From Mariprofundus erugo (GTDB taxonomy: Bacteria; Pseudomonadota; Zetaproteobacteria; Mariprofundales; Mariprofundaceae): DNA of 64,000 nt. The notes below the pieces were generated by a model. It was not told where the DNA came from. It ran no database searches and was given only the letters and a program-made list of their open reading frames with translations. A program made the translations under genes and the position numbers. Positions 51,509-60,629 of this stretch are shown piece by piece. The DNA lies in NCBI RefSeq assembly GCF_005818865.1, contig NZ_VBRY01000005.1:62001-126000 (forward strand), given 5' to 3'. Each line of letters starts with the position of its first letter. The stretch's first letter is position 1.

Positions 51509-51989
51509 GGAGGCCTCCTGTGTGCGTTGTGCCCCGGGAAACGATGATATTTGCCAGGCGGCAATCATCGACATCTGCCCCGGATGGCAGGGTCATGCTT
51601 CCTGCGCTGTCACTCATTGACTGTAAATGAATGGATCAGACAGAGCAAGCTGAGGGATGGTGAGCTGCAAGTAAGCGCAGATGTATTCCGCGCTTCCGTG
51701 CAGGAGATGGATTGATGCCACCATTTGTCAGGCCGGGCGGATCGGACGCCTTTGCCACTATCGGCTGGAATATATGATGCATCGAGTCAAACAGGGGGCA
51801 TCACTGTCGGCATTGTAAGCGCAGCCAACGCCTCGTTTCGCATTTGCATGTTGATGCGTCAGCAGCTATTTAATAAATGCTTATGAGGTCGTCTCTTTTG
51901 CCGGAGGAGCATGCATCTGCAAGGCGGGAGCCGGTAGGGGCAATCAACAGCAAGCCGGGCGCGTGCACTGTAAATTTCAGGTGTAATAA

Positions 51990-52019
51990 TTGACAAAATC
52001 GTCAAAATCGTCAGATATT
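51990..52019 (+). promoter_or_regulatory. Putative sigma70 promoter upstream of the excisionase-REC gene
   Basis: TTGACA at 51990-51995 and GATATT at 52014-52019 are spaced by 18 nt. The spacer holds the repeated word AAAATCGTC (three partial copies), which could be an operator. The remaining gap 51509-51989 shows no gene; it has a decayed piece like the right end of the dispersed repeat near 51546-51575. Confidence 0.4.
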
Positions 52020-52053
52020 CGCAGATCTTTTGGCAGGAGGCTGGCAGGTGTTA

Positions 52054-52668
52054 ATGACGACAGGGAAGGCGGCCCGTATATGCGGGGTGGGCCTGAATAC
52101 GATCAAAAGCTGGATTCGGAGCGGCCATATAAAGGCGATTCAGTTGCCGAGCGGTCACTGGCGTATTTCAGCCGCCGAGCTTGATCGTTTTCTCGCTTCG
52201 GCCGGACAAAAAAACGGGCCCGAAGAGGAGCGCTGTGTTGAACCGGCGGCAGCTGCAGAGTCGTTCCGTATTCTTGTTGTCGATGATGACCCGCATATTC
52301 ATTCGTTTGTAGAGGATGCCTGTATGATGGGGGGCATCAATGCGGAATTTGTATTTGCCCATGATGGTTATGCCGGTTTGATCGAAATCGGCCGTTTTAC
52401 ACCGCATTTGCTGGTGCTTGATATCATGATGCCGGAGATCAACGGCCTGGAGCTGATTGAGCGGATTAAAAAGGATGCCGAACTGGCCGCGACCATGTCG
52501 ACCCTGGTGCTGACCGGTGCTCAGGATCGCAGGCTGGTCATGCAACGGTTGAGCAAGGCGGGACCGGATGCCGTACTGCACAAACCCGTCGCTGTTCCGA
52601 CGCTGGTTGAGACAATCGGCAGTTTGCTGATGGCAGGGAAGCAGCAGGTGGTTGCCCATGGGTGTTGA
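52054..52668 (+). CDS. Excisionase/BldC-type helix-turn-helix fused to a receiver domain
   Basis: 204-205 residues from the ATG at 52054 (AGGTG upstream); an earlier start at 52030 is possible. Residues 1-55 are a MerR-like/excisionase DNA-binding domain (TTGKAARICGVGLNTIKSWI, LPSGHWRISAAELDRFL). After a linker a receiver domain follows (FRILVVDDDPHIHS, phospho-Asp in LVLDIMMPEINGLE, Thr in VLTGAQ, Lys in LHKPVAV). Most response regulators have the DNA-binding part at the C-terminus; here it is N-terminal. It is the first gene of a phosphorelay island with two receivers and a giant kinase. Confidence 0.85.
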   Translation: MTTGKAARICGVGLNTIKSWIRSGHIKAIQLPSGHWRISAAELDRFLASAGQKNGPEEERCVEPAAAAESFRILVVDDDPHIHSFVEDACMMGGINAEFVFAHDGYAGLIEIGRFTPHLLVLDIMMPEINGLELIERIKKDAELAATMSTLVLTGAQDRRLVMQRLSKAGPDAVLHKPVAVPTLVETIGSLLMAGKQQVVAHGC

Positions 52669-53050
52669 GCCAGGCAATAAATCTGTTTTGATTGTCGATG
52701 ATGACCCCATTCAACTGGAATACTACATCGCTGTGCTCGAGTTCGATTATGAGATCATCACGGCTGGCAGTTTTTCAGAAGCCCTCCAGATCCTGAGCAG
52801 TGATGTGACGGTGGATGCGATGACCTGTGACCAGCATCTGGATGGTGGGCATACCGGCACAGAATTACTGGATCATGTTGCCATCTGCAGACCCGGCCTG
52901 CTTGCCCATACGGTGCTGGTCAGCGGCGACTATTTTACGCACGCCGGTGAGCACATTGCTCCGATTGTGCTAAAGCCGGTTGAGCCGGATCAGCTGTTGC
53001 AGGTAATCGGGCAGATCATGACGCCGGGTAATCTGGCTGTTGCATGTTAA
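52658..53050 (+). CDS. Stand-alone receiver-like protein
   Basis: About 130 residues; the ATG at 52658 (or 52652) lies inside the end of the previous gene, so it is translationally coupled. It has the acidic pair (VLIVDDDPIQ) and the conserved Ser/Thr and Lys region (TVLVSGDYF, VLKPVEPDQL). The phospho-acceptor region reads DAMTCDQHLDGGHTG, with Asp followed by QH, so phosphorylation is possible but the loop is not standard. A single-domain receiver in a relay is the likely role. Confidence 0.82.
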   Translation: MGVEPGNKSVLIVDDDPIQLEYYIAVLEFDYEIITAGSFSEALQILSSDVTVDAMTCDQHLDGGHTGTELLDHVAICRPGLLAHTVLVSGDYFTHAGEHIAPIVLKPVEPDQLLQVIGQIMTPGNLAVAC

Positions 53051-53063
53051 CCGTGGAGGCTGA

Positions 53064-56000
53064 ATGGGGGTTGGAATGAGGAGTATCAGCGTAAGAACAT
53101 CCATGGTGGTGGGAGGACTGGCTGCCCTGATGCTGGCCCTGTGTGGCGGCTGGCTTGACCGGGTGGGCAATTCGCTTGCCGATCAGGGCGAAAAGGAGCG
53201 GGCACTGGCTACCGCCAGCTCGCTGGAGGCGAGTCTGCGCAGCATCATGCTGACCGGCCATGCCAATATTGTTCGCGACTGGATCAACCGCATTTCATCA
53301 CTGCCCGATGTTGAAAGTGTGCGCATCTATCGAACAGACGGGAGCGAGGCATTTGTCGATCCGGGTACCCTCCGGCATGTCAACCAGTGGCTGGGAGAAG
53401 AGCGCTTTCCTGTACGCGAAGAGCATCGATCCCCGTCAGTCGTACCGGAGAAACTGGCTGAGGCATTTAAGTCGGTAGCCGCATCGGCAACACCTTATCT
53501 GCGCCGGGATGACAGTGAGCATATGACGCTTCTCTACCCGATCCATGCAGAATCCTCCTGCATGCAGTGCCATGGATATGATCAGCACAGTAACCGTGGT
53601 GTGCTGGCATTGTCGCTTTCGACTGTACAGGCCGCCTCACTGGTTGAGTCCCTGAAAGGGCAGGCATTGATGATCTTTTTTGCCATGGGTATTTTGCTGG
53701 TGCTTGGTGTATGGCTTTACACCCGTCAGACCATTCTCAATCCGATTATGGATTTTGCCGAAACCGCCCGCCGGATTGTGGCGGGAAGTCGTTTGCAGCG
53801 CTTTAACTGCTCCAGTCAGGATGAGCTGGGTGAGCTTGCAGCCTGTTCCAACTCTCTTCTGGATCAGCTGGAGGCCGAACTGGTTGTGGAGCAGCGCTTG
53901 CGTGCGAGAGAGCAGGCGTTGCTGGAGGCAACGGTCAGCCTGTCCTGTCAGAGGGTATCACGCGAGGTGTTAAAGCGGGTCGGTGAGCTGGCCATGGAGA
54001 TGACGGGAGCCCGTTATGTCATGCTCAGCCACCTTGATATGAACGATCAAAAACAGTTTATCTCACTTGGCATGGATCCGGAGGTGGAGCAGAAAATCGC
54101 CCGTATGCCGGAGGGCAAGGGGCTGCTTGGGCTGCTGTGGCATGAGGGAAAACCGGTTCGTATCGATCACATTCAGGCACATCCTGCCAGTGTCGGCTTC
54201 CCTGAAGGGCATCCGTTTATGCGCAATTTTCTGGGCTTGCCGATTCGTTTCGGTGAGCAGGTGATTGGCGCGCTGTATCTGACCGACAGGGTCGATGGCG
54301 AGCCGTTTTCTGCCGAGGATCAGACGGTACTGGAGGCATTGGCGGCGGCCTGCGGTGTGGCGCTGGCCAATGCACAATCGATGGAGAAGCTCAGGCGGCT
54401 GAACGATGTGCTGGAGAGCCAGGTGTGCGAGCGAACCGAGGAGCTGCAGACATCCAATGCCCGTTTGCGTGCCCGTGAGGTCGAGCTTGAGATTATCAAT
54501 GAGGAGCTGATGCAGGCCAGTGAGGCCAAGAACCAGTTTCTGGCCAATACCAGCCATGAGTTGCGTACGCCGCTGAATGCGATTATCGGTTTTTCGGAGC
54601 TGATGGGAAATCCGCGGCTCGGTGCCCTGAATGAAAAGCAGAAGCGATATGTCGACAATATTCACGGCAGTGGCAAGCGGTTACTGAAAATTATCAATGA
54701 TCTTCTCGATATCAGTCGTATTGAGGCTGGTATGATGGTGGTCGAGGAGCATCTGTTTTCACCGGCCGAGGTGGCAGAGCAGGTGCTGGCTGAAATGACC
54801 CCGCTGGCCAGGGTGAAACAGTTAACGCTCAGTCTTGAGCAGCAGGAGGATATGCAGGAGCTGGTCCGCACCGATCGCGGCAAATTGCATCAGATGATGG
54901 TCAACCTGGTGGGTAATGCCATCAAGTTTACCCCTGAGGGTGGCAGCGTTGAGTTATCCATGCGCATCCTGGCTCCCGAAGGCAGCGAGAAAGAGCTGCT
55001 GGTGGATGTAAAGGATACCGGTATTGGTATCTCGGCCGAAGATATGGAGAAAATATTTGAGCCGTTTGTCCAGGCCAGGGGCGGGCTGGCTCGCGCCTAT
55101 GAAGGGACCGGGCTGGGGCTTGCTCTGACACGCAGACAGGCCCGTTTGCTGGGCGGTGATGTCAGTGCGACCAGTGAAGTGGGTGAGGGCAGCATTTTTA
55201 CCATTCACCTGCCATGTGAGATGGTCATGTCCGGATCGGCTCAGGAGATGGCTGAACAGCAGCTGTATGAACAGGTGCATGCGCCGATAGCCGAACCTGC
55301 GGAAGTGGTGCCAAGCCATGGTCCTCGTCCCCGCATTGTGGTGATTGATGAGTGGCAGGAGCGGCGCAATGCTGTGGCAACTGCACTTGAGCGCGAGGGT
55401 GGATATGAACCGGTTCAGTGTGCAGATGTTGCCGCGTGTCTGGAGGCTTCCTCAGCAGGGTTTCCATTCCTGATCATGTTGGGCATGTCTGCCGAGGGCG
55501 AACAGACCCACCGAAATCTGCAGGCGATCAAATCATGTCGTCGTACCCAGTCGACACCGGTTATTCTGGTGGGGGGCACAGCCGATGTACCCGAATACTC
55601 CATGGGCGAAGTCGGAGTGATTGAAAAAGGGATGACCCAGCATGAAATGATCGATGTCATTACGCGCTATGGTCGCTTGATCCCCTCCCGTTCGGAAATG
55701 GCAACGGTTCTGGTGATTGATGATGATGCTTCGGTTCGGGAGCTGCTCAAGGAGACCCTGCTGCATGAAGGCTATCGCATTTTACTGGCGGCGAGTGGTG
55801 AGGAGGGGTTGCGCAAGGCGATTGAGCGGGAGCCGGATCTGATCATTCTCGACCTGATGATGCCTGGTATGACCGGCTTTGATGTGATGTCGAGTCTGAG
55901 AAAGAATCCTGCCGTGGCGGATATACCGGTACTGATCTTTACGGCCAAGGATCTGAGTCGTGAAGAGATTCTGCAGCTGGGTCACCAGGCAGATCGCGTG

Positions 56001-56576
56001 TTGCTCAAGGGTGATTCGAATCAGGCTGAGATTATGCGTCAATTGCACCGGCTGGAGCTGCTTTACCCTGTGCAGGCGCAACTGATTGATGTATCGCTTG
56101 GCTGTTTTAACCAGCGTTATATGCGCCGGCGCATGGCTCAGGAGACATCGACCGCATTGCGCCACCACCTTTCATTCTCGATCCTTGGCTGGGAGATGGA
56201 TGGATATGATGCCTATACCGAAAAATATGGTGAGCGCTGGGGCATTGCCGCACTCAAGGACATGACCGATACAGTCAAGACGCTGATTCGTCATGGTGAT
56301 GTATTTGCCCGCATATCGGAAAAGCGCTTTGAGGTGTTTTTGCCAGGCATTACCCCTGCCGGTGCCGCACGTGTGGCAGAAAAATTACGCATTCGGATTC
56401 AGCACCAGCGTTTTCCACTGCCGCAGGGGGCGATGGCTGGCTTTACTGCCTCATTTGGTGCTGTTCATTTCTCATATGATGGCGAAGATGCGGAAAAGTT
56501 ATTGCGACTTCTTGAAGAGCGGATCGATGAAGCCTGTGAGAGCGGTGGTAACCATTGTGTGCTGGGGGATGTCTGA
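53064..56576 (+). CDS. Giant hybrid sensor kinase with periplasmic c-type heme motif
   Basis: 1170 residues (SD GGAGGCTGA). Order: TM helix (14-30), periplasmic domain (35-198) with a c-type heme motif CMQCH at 166-170, TM (201-219), HAMP (222-275), GAF (288-436), coiled coil, HisKA with NTSHELRTPLN (His 498), HATPase (VKDTGIGIS, EGTGLGLAL), a degenerate receiver lacking the phospho-Asp (FLIMLGMS), a normal receiver (VLVIDDDASVRE, ILDLMMPG) and a C-terminal GGDEF-like domain whose signature is replaced (RISEKRFEV). The heme suggests redox or gas sensing in the periplasm; DUF3365/Tll0287-type heme sensors are the nearest family I know. Upstream and downstream receivers (52658, 56578) are its likely partners. 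Confidence 0.9.
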   Translation: MGVGMRSISVRTSMVVGGLAALMLALCGGWLDRVGNSLADQGEKERALATASSLEASLRSIMLTGHANIVRDWINRISSLPDVESVRIYRTDGSEAFVDPGTLRHVNQWLGEERFPVREEHRSPSVVPEKLAEAFKSVAASATPYLRRDDSEHMTLLYPIHAESSCMQCHGYDQHSNRGVLALSLSTVQAASLVESLKGQALMIFFAMGILLVLGVWLYTRQTILNPIMDFAETARRIVAGSRLQRFNCSSQDELGELAACSNSLLDQLEAELVVEQRLRAREQALLEATVSLSCQRVSREVLKRVGELAMEMTGARYVMLSHLDMNDQKQFISLGMDPEVEQKIARMPEGKGLLGLLWHEGKPVRIDHIQAHPASVGFPEGHPFMRNFLGLPIRFGEQVIGALYLTDRVDGEPFSAEDQTVLEALAAACGVALANAQSMEKLRRLNDVLESQVCERTEELQTSNARLRAREVELEIINEELMQASEAKNQFLANTSHELRTPLNAIIGFSELMGNPRLGALNEKQKRYVDNIHGSGKRLLKIINDLLDISRIEAGMMVVEEHLFSPAEVAEQVLAEMTPLARVKQLTLSLEQQEDMQELVRTDRGKLHQMMVNLVGNAIKFTPEGGSVELSMRILAPEGSEKELLVDVKDTGIGISAEDMEKIFEPFVQARGGLARAYEGTGLGLALTRRQARLLGGDVSATSEVGEGSIFTIHLPCEMVMSGSAQEMAEQQLYEQVHAPIAEPAEVVPSHGPRPRIVVIDEWQERRNAVATALEREGGYEPVQCADVAACLEASSAGFPFLIMLGMSAEGEQTHRNLQAIKSCRRTQSTPVILVGGTADVPEYSMGEVGVIEKGMTQHEMIDVITRYGRLIPSRSEMATVLVIDDDASVRELLKETLLHEGYRILLAASGEEGLRKAIEREPDLIILDLMMPGMTGFDVMSSLRKNPAVADIPVLIFTAKDLSREEILQLGHQADRVLLKGDSNQAEIMRQLHRLELLYPVQAQLIDVSLGCFNQRYMRRRMAQETSTALRHHLSFSILGWEMDGYDAYTEKYGERWGIAALKDMTDTVKTLIRHGDVFARISEKRFEVFLPGITPAGAARVAEKLRIRIQHQRFPLPQGAMAGFTASFGAVHFSYDGEDAEKLLRLLEERIDEACESGGNHCVLGDV

Positions 56577-56577
56577 T

Positions 56578-56940
56578 ATGACGTGCGTACTGGTTGTGGA
56601 TGACAATGCGATGAATCTGGAGCTCGTCACGGATGTGCTCGAGCTGGAAGGATTTGAAGTGGTGAGTGCAGCAACCGGTGAGGAAGGGGTTGAACTTGTT
56701 CGTCAGAAGCCTCCGGATCTTGTGCTGATGGATCTGCGTATGCCCGGCATCAGCGGCCTTGAAGCACTGGAGATTATCCGTGCGGATGGTTTTACCACGC
56801 TCCCTGTGGTGGTGCTGACTGCCTCGGTGATGAAGGGCGAGCGGGAGCGCTTGCTGGAGCTTGGCTTTGACGGCTTTATGCAGAAGCCGATTGATCCGGG
56901 TACGTTCGCTCAAGAGGTTGCTTCGTTTATCAAAGGCTGA
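56578..56940 (+). CDS. Single-domain response regulator (CheY-like)
   Basis: 120 residues starting at the ATG at 56578, 1 nt after the kinase stop. All receiver residues are present: VLVVDDNAMN, phospho-Asp in LVLMDLRMPGISG, Thr in VVVLTASVMKG, Lys in FMQKPIDPG. No output domain. It is translated with the giant kinase and most likely takes the phosphate from it, like the DivK-type regulators. Confidence 0.92.
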   Translation: MTCVLVVDDNAMNLELVTDVLELEGFEVVSAATGEEGVELVRQKPPDLVLMDLRMPGISGLEALEIIRADGFTTLPVVVLTASVMKGERERLLELGFDGFMQKPIDPGTFAQEVASFIKG

Positions 56941-57114
56941 ATGTCAGGCCGTGCGAAACGTGATTGCAGTGATCGATAAAAAGAAATGTTGAAATGTTGA
57001 CATGATTGAGCCACAGGGTAAAAATGACTCTTCTGCTTTGGTAATGCGCATCATGGGTTCGGGGGTATACGGGCACAGGGTGTCAGAGTAGTCAGGAGTG
57101 GCGCGGGGGCGATC

Positions 57115-57711
57115 ATGCAGGCAAAAAAAACAGCCTTGATTCTGATTGGTTATCAGAATGACTATTTTTCGAAAGACGGTGTATTACGACCGGTGATTGA
57201 GATGAACGCCGACAGCGTTCTGGAAATCACCCTGCAGCTGCTGCAAGCCCTGCAGGATACCGGCGTGACCATGATTTCAACGCCGATTCTGTTTACTGAA
57301 GATTATCACGAATTACATGAGCCTGTTGGTATTCTCAAGGCAGTAAAGGATGCCGGTGCATTCCGGCGAGGGACATTCGGGGCAGAGGCCATTCCGGAGT
57401 TCCGACCTTATGCCGACAGGATCATCGAGGTACCCGGCAAGCGGGGGCTGAATGCCTTTGCGGAAACAGGACTGGATGCGCTGTTGCACGAACGCGGGAT
57501 TGAGGATGTGGTGCTGGCCGGAGCAGTCACCTCCATCTGTATTGATTCAACCGGCCGTTCGGCCCATGAGCGCGGATTCCGGGTGCATATGCTTAAGGAT
57601 GCAACCTGCGGCCGAACCTTTCTCGAGCAGGATTTTTATTGCAATCAGGTATTTCCCCTCTATGCCGATATATGGAGTTGTCAGAATCTGATTTCAGCAC
57701 TGGCGGAGTAA
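57115..57711 (+). CDS. Isochorismatase-family cysteine hydrolase with altered catalytic Asp
   Basis: 198 residues. The fold is clear: ALILIGYQNDYF at the N-terminus, Lys in VPGKRGLNAF, and the nucleophile Cys in AGAVTSICIDSTGRSA. In this superfamily the triad is Asp-Lys-Cys and the Asp lies in a (V/I)DxQNDF motif; here that position is Gly (LIGYQNDYF), so the Asp seems to be lost or moved. The gene is followed after 4 nt by a hybrid kinase, an uncommon pairing. Substrate unknown. Confidence 0.85.
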   Translation: MQAKKTALILIGYQNDYFSKDGVLRPVIEMNADSVLEITLQLLQALQDTGVTMISTPILFTEDYHELHEPVGILKAVKDAGAFRRGTFGAEAIPEFRPYADRIIEVPGKRGLNAFAETGLDALLHERGIEDVVLAGAVTSICIDSTGRSAHERGFRVHMLKDATCGRTFLEQDFYCNQVFPLYADIWSCQNLISALAE

Positions 57712-57715
57712 ACCG

Positions 57716-59347
57716 ATGACCCGCCCGACAGATGAAGAGAAAAGCATTCAACATCACTACCGCCTCATTGAGGCGCTCAGCGAAAGCGAGCGGCGATACC
57801 GGGAGCTGGTTAATAACCTCAAAGAGGTGGTGTTTCAGACCGATGCCCAGGGATTGTGGACCTTTCTTAATCCGGCATGGTTTGAAGTGACCGGCTTTTC
57901 CGTCGAGGAGAGTATGAACACGCTCTTCCTCGATTATGTTTACCCGGATGATCGTGAGCTGAATATGGAGCGTTTCAAACCACTGATTGAGCGCAAAAAA
58001 GAGTATTGCCGCCATGTGATCCGCTATCGCCATAAAAATGGTGGTTTTCGCTGGATCGAAGTATTTGCCCGACTCACACTCGATCATGCCGGAGCTGTGC
58101 AGGGGACAACCGGTACGCTGACCGATATCACCGAACGCAAGCAGGCTGAAGAGGAAGCAGAGCAGCTGCAACTCAAGCTGTTGCAAAAGCAGAAGCTTGA
58201 GAGTCTGGGCGTGCTGGCCGGAGGTATTGCACACGATTTCAATAACCTGCTCGCTGCGATTATGGGCCATGCAGCCATGGCCGAGCGCAAGCTCCCCGGC
58301 CAGTCCATGGCTCTTCAGAAGCATATGCAGGCGATTGTCAGCTCCTCTGAAAAGGCTGCCGACCTCTGTCGTCAAATGCTGGCCTACTCGGGACAGGGCC
58401 ATCTTGTGATGCAGACAGTGGATTTGTCGACCCTGATCGAAGGGATCCTCAATATCATGGAAGTCACCATGAACAAAGGGGTGATTCTCAAGCTCTCGCT
58501 GACAGAACAGCTGCCCGGTATTGAGGCGGATCCATCGCAGGTGCAACAGGTGGTGATGAATCTTGTCACCAACGCCAATGAGGCCATAGACAAGCGCAGC
58601 GGTGTGATCGCGATACGCACCGGTGTCACCTTTGCCAGCAAGGACTACCTGAATCAGTGTCTGCATAGTGATGAAGCCAGAGAGGGCTATTTTGTCTTTG
58701 TCGAAGTCTCCGATACCGGTTGCGGTATGGACGCCCAGACCATGAAAAAGGTGTTTGATCCATTTTTTACGACCAAATTTACCGGTCGGGGGCTGGGGAT
58801 GAGTGCGATCCTCGGTATTGTGCGCCGTCATCATGGTGCGCTGAAAGCATATAGCGAAAAGGGGCAGGGGAGCACATTCCGGGTTCTGTTTCCGGCCATG
58901 AACTATGTGGGCAACGATCAGGTGCATGCGGAGAGCAGACCGCTGTCCCGTTATGGTGCCGGTGTTGTGCTTGTGGTCGATGATGAAGAGATCATCCGTG
59001 ATATGGCTGCCATGATGCTGGCCGATCTTGGCATTGACGAGGTACTGACCGCTTCCGACGGGAAAGAGGCGACCGAAATCTACCGCCGGGATGCACACCG
59101 GATTGCCCTGGTGCTGCTCGATCTGACCATGCCACGCATGGATGGTGAAGAGACATTCCGCCAGTTGCGTATGATTAATCCGGATGTAAAGGTGATTCTC
59201 TCGTCCGGTTATAGTGAACAGAGTGTTCAGGATCGTTTTGCCGGTAAACGGTTATTCGGCTTTCTTCAGAAGCCATATACCCCTGAGGCCATGCAGGCGC
59301 TCGTCGAGCAGGCACTGACTGCAGATAAGGGCGAGTCGCCACTGTAG
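57716..59347 (+). CDS. Hybrid histidine kinase (PAS, kinase, receiver), cytoplasmic
   Basis: 543 residues, no membrane segment. PAS (about 25-140, YRELVNNLKEVVFQTDAQG), HisKA with LAGGIAHDFNNL (His 173), HATPase (SDTGCGMD, GRGLGMSAILGI) and receiver (VVLVVDDEEIIRD, phospho-Asp in LLDLTMPRMDG). The kinase-receiver part closely resembles the C-terminal half of the protein at 28100, so the two are likely paralogues with different sensors. Forms an operon with the cysteine hydrolase. Confidence 0.92.
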   Translation: MTRPTDEEKSIQHHYRLIEALSESERRYRELVNNLKEVVFQTDAQGLWTFLNPAWFEVTGFSVEESMNTLFLDYVYPDDRELNMERFKPLIERKKEYCRHVIRYRHKNGGFRWIEVFARLTLDHAGAVQGTTGTLTDITERKQAEEEAEQLQLKLLQKQKLESLGVLAGGIAHDFNNLLAAIMGHAAMAERKLPGQSMALQKHMQAIVSSSEKAADLCRQMLAYSGQGHLVMQTVDLSTLIEGILNIMEVTMNKGVILKLSLTEQLPGIEADPSQVQQVVMNLVTNANEAIDKRSGVIAIRTGVTFASKDYLNQCLHSDEAREGYFVFVEVSDTGCGMDAQTMKKVFDPFFTTKFTGRGLGMSAILGIVRRHHGALKAYSEKGQGSTFRVLFPAMNYVGNDQVHAESRPLSRYGAGVVLVVDDEEIIRDMAAMMLADLGIDEVLTASDGKEATEIYRRDAHRIALVLLDLTMPRMDGEETFRQLRMINPDVKVILSSGYSEQSVQDRFAGKRLFGFLQKPYTPEAMQALVEQALTADKGESPL

Positions 59348-59413
59348 TTGAGCGCTGCTGTTGCCTCCGCTTGAATAAAGCGGGCTGTGATCAGTCGTGA
59401 ATGTATCATCCGC

Positions 59414-60232
59414 TTACTTTATCGGATGAAAGCGCAGGTGGTTGACCCGGAAGAACTCGAACTGCTCTGCGGGTAGCTGGAAGGGCGCTGCTGCATGGAT
59501 GGCCCGGATCAGTGATGCATCCAGCAGCTCATTGCCTGAGCTCTCCACTATTTTTACTGCGACCACGCTGCCATCAGCAGCAAGCTCCATTTCGACCAGA
59601 GGGTCGATGGTCGTGGCCGCACTGGCCGGCACCTTCCAGTGCTCCTGCACGGCCGCCTGCATCATGCCGATATATCGTTCCATCTCATTGCTGGACAATT
59701 GTTTGCCGGCAAGGTCCGCAAGCTCCGTTCGACGGGTGGTCGTGGTGTTTGCCTTGCTGTCTGTGGAGGAGGCAACCGGTGCGAACGGATCAAAATTTTC
59801 ATCAGCCTTGACCTTTTTTTTCTTTTCACTCCTCACTTTTTCCGCCTGTTTTGGCGGTTCGGCAGGCTTTGGTTTTGTGGCAGGCTTCGGCTTCTCCTCA
59901 AGCTTCAGGACCGGTTTTGCCTGTGGTTTTGGCCTGGGCGCAGGCTTCGGCTTTTCCGGTGCCGGTTTGGGTGGCCTGGATTCGGTCGGTTTGTGTTGTT
60001 TGACCTGTTTTGTTGCCTTGCGTGCCTGTTGCTCCATATCAGCCAGTTGCCTGGATGAAATCATCATCACCTCAATACGCTTGAGTGGTTCATCCGGATG
60101 GCGCTGTTGCCAGAAGGCCAAAACAACAATCACAGCCAGTACCACTGCATGAAGCAGCAGGGCAAACAGCAGATCAGATTTGCTCAGATCTGCACTGATA
60201 CGGGGCTGCCTAGCGGTGCGGCTCGGTGACAA
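59414..60232 (-). CDS. tolA: TolA-like protein (TonB_C-type C-terminal domain), TTG start
   Basis: I place the start at the TTG at 60232, 6 nt after CGGAAGG (a TTG at 60238 is also possible); no ATG is present in the region. An N-terminal transmembrane helix (about 22-42) is followed by a Pro/Lys-rich stalk (KPKPAPRPKPQAKPVLK and similar) and a C-terminal TonB/TolA domain (about 188-272: MQAAVQEHWKVPA, VEMELAADGSVVAVKIVESS, AIHAAAPFQLP). With TolQR it energises the outer membrane during division. It overlaps tolR by about 23 nt. tolB and pal do not follow. Confidence 0.88.
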   Translation of the reverse strand: MSPSRTARQPRISADLSKSDLLFALLLHAVVLAVIVVLAFWQQRHPDEPLKRIEVMMISSRQLADMEQQARKATKQVKQHKPTESRPPKPAPEKPKPAPRPKPQAKPVLKLEEKPKPATKPKPAEPPKQAEKVRSEKKKKVKADENFDPFAPVASSTDSKANTTTTRRTELADLAGKQLSSNEMERYIGMMQAAVQEHWKVPASAATTIDPLVEMELAADGSVVAVKIVESSGNELLDASLIRAIHAAAPFQLPAEQFEFFRVNHLRFHPIK

Positions 60233-60626
60233 GGCCAACCTTCCGGATGCCGGATGTTTCCAGCAGACTCATGACCTCGGCAACCCGTCCATAAGGGGTT
60301 TTGGCGTCACCTCGGATAAAAATGGGTAGTCCTGGTTTCTGTTGGCGCATGGCCTCAATGCGGGGGGCAAGCTGCTCAATGGCGATGGCATGATCCTGCA
60401 TGTAGATCTGACCATCTGCCTGAATGGTGACGACCAGCGGTTCCACATTCTGTTGCATGGCCGGGGACTCACTGTCCGGCAGATCAACATTCACCCCTTG
60501 TGTCAGCAGGGGTGCCGTCACCATAAAGATGATCAGCAGCACCAGCATCACATCGACCAGCGGGGTGACGTTGATTTCACCCATCGGCTCACTATCCCTG
60601 TCCCATTTACTTTGACCGGCCCACAT
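60210..60626 (-). CDS. tolR: TolR (ExbD-family) proton-channel subunit
   Basis: 138 residues. EINVTPLVDVMLVLLIIFMVTAP is present with the proton-relay Asp in LVDVML, then VDLPDSES and the C-terminal peptidoglycan-binding part (PIFIRGDAKTPYGRVAEV). Sits between tolQ and tolA. Confidence 0.95.
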   Translation of the reverse strand: MWAGQSKWDRDSEPMGEINVTPLVDVMLVLLIIFMVTAPLLTQGVNVDLPDSESPAMQQNVEPLVVTIQADGQIYMQDHAIAIEQLAPRIEAMRQQKPGLPIFIRGDAKTPYGRVAEVMSLLETSGIRKVGLVTEPHR

Positions 60627-60629
60627 AAT

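Noticed and set aside
51575-51989. Possible c-di-GMP riboswitch upstream of the phosphorelay island
   Set aside because: Some GGAGG/CGGTAGGGG words occur but the conserved core and paired helices of known c-di-GMP switches could not be found by eye.
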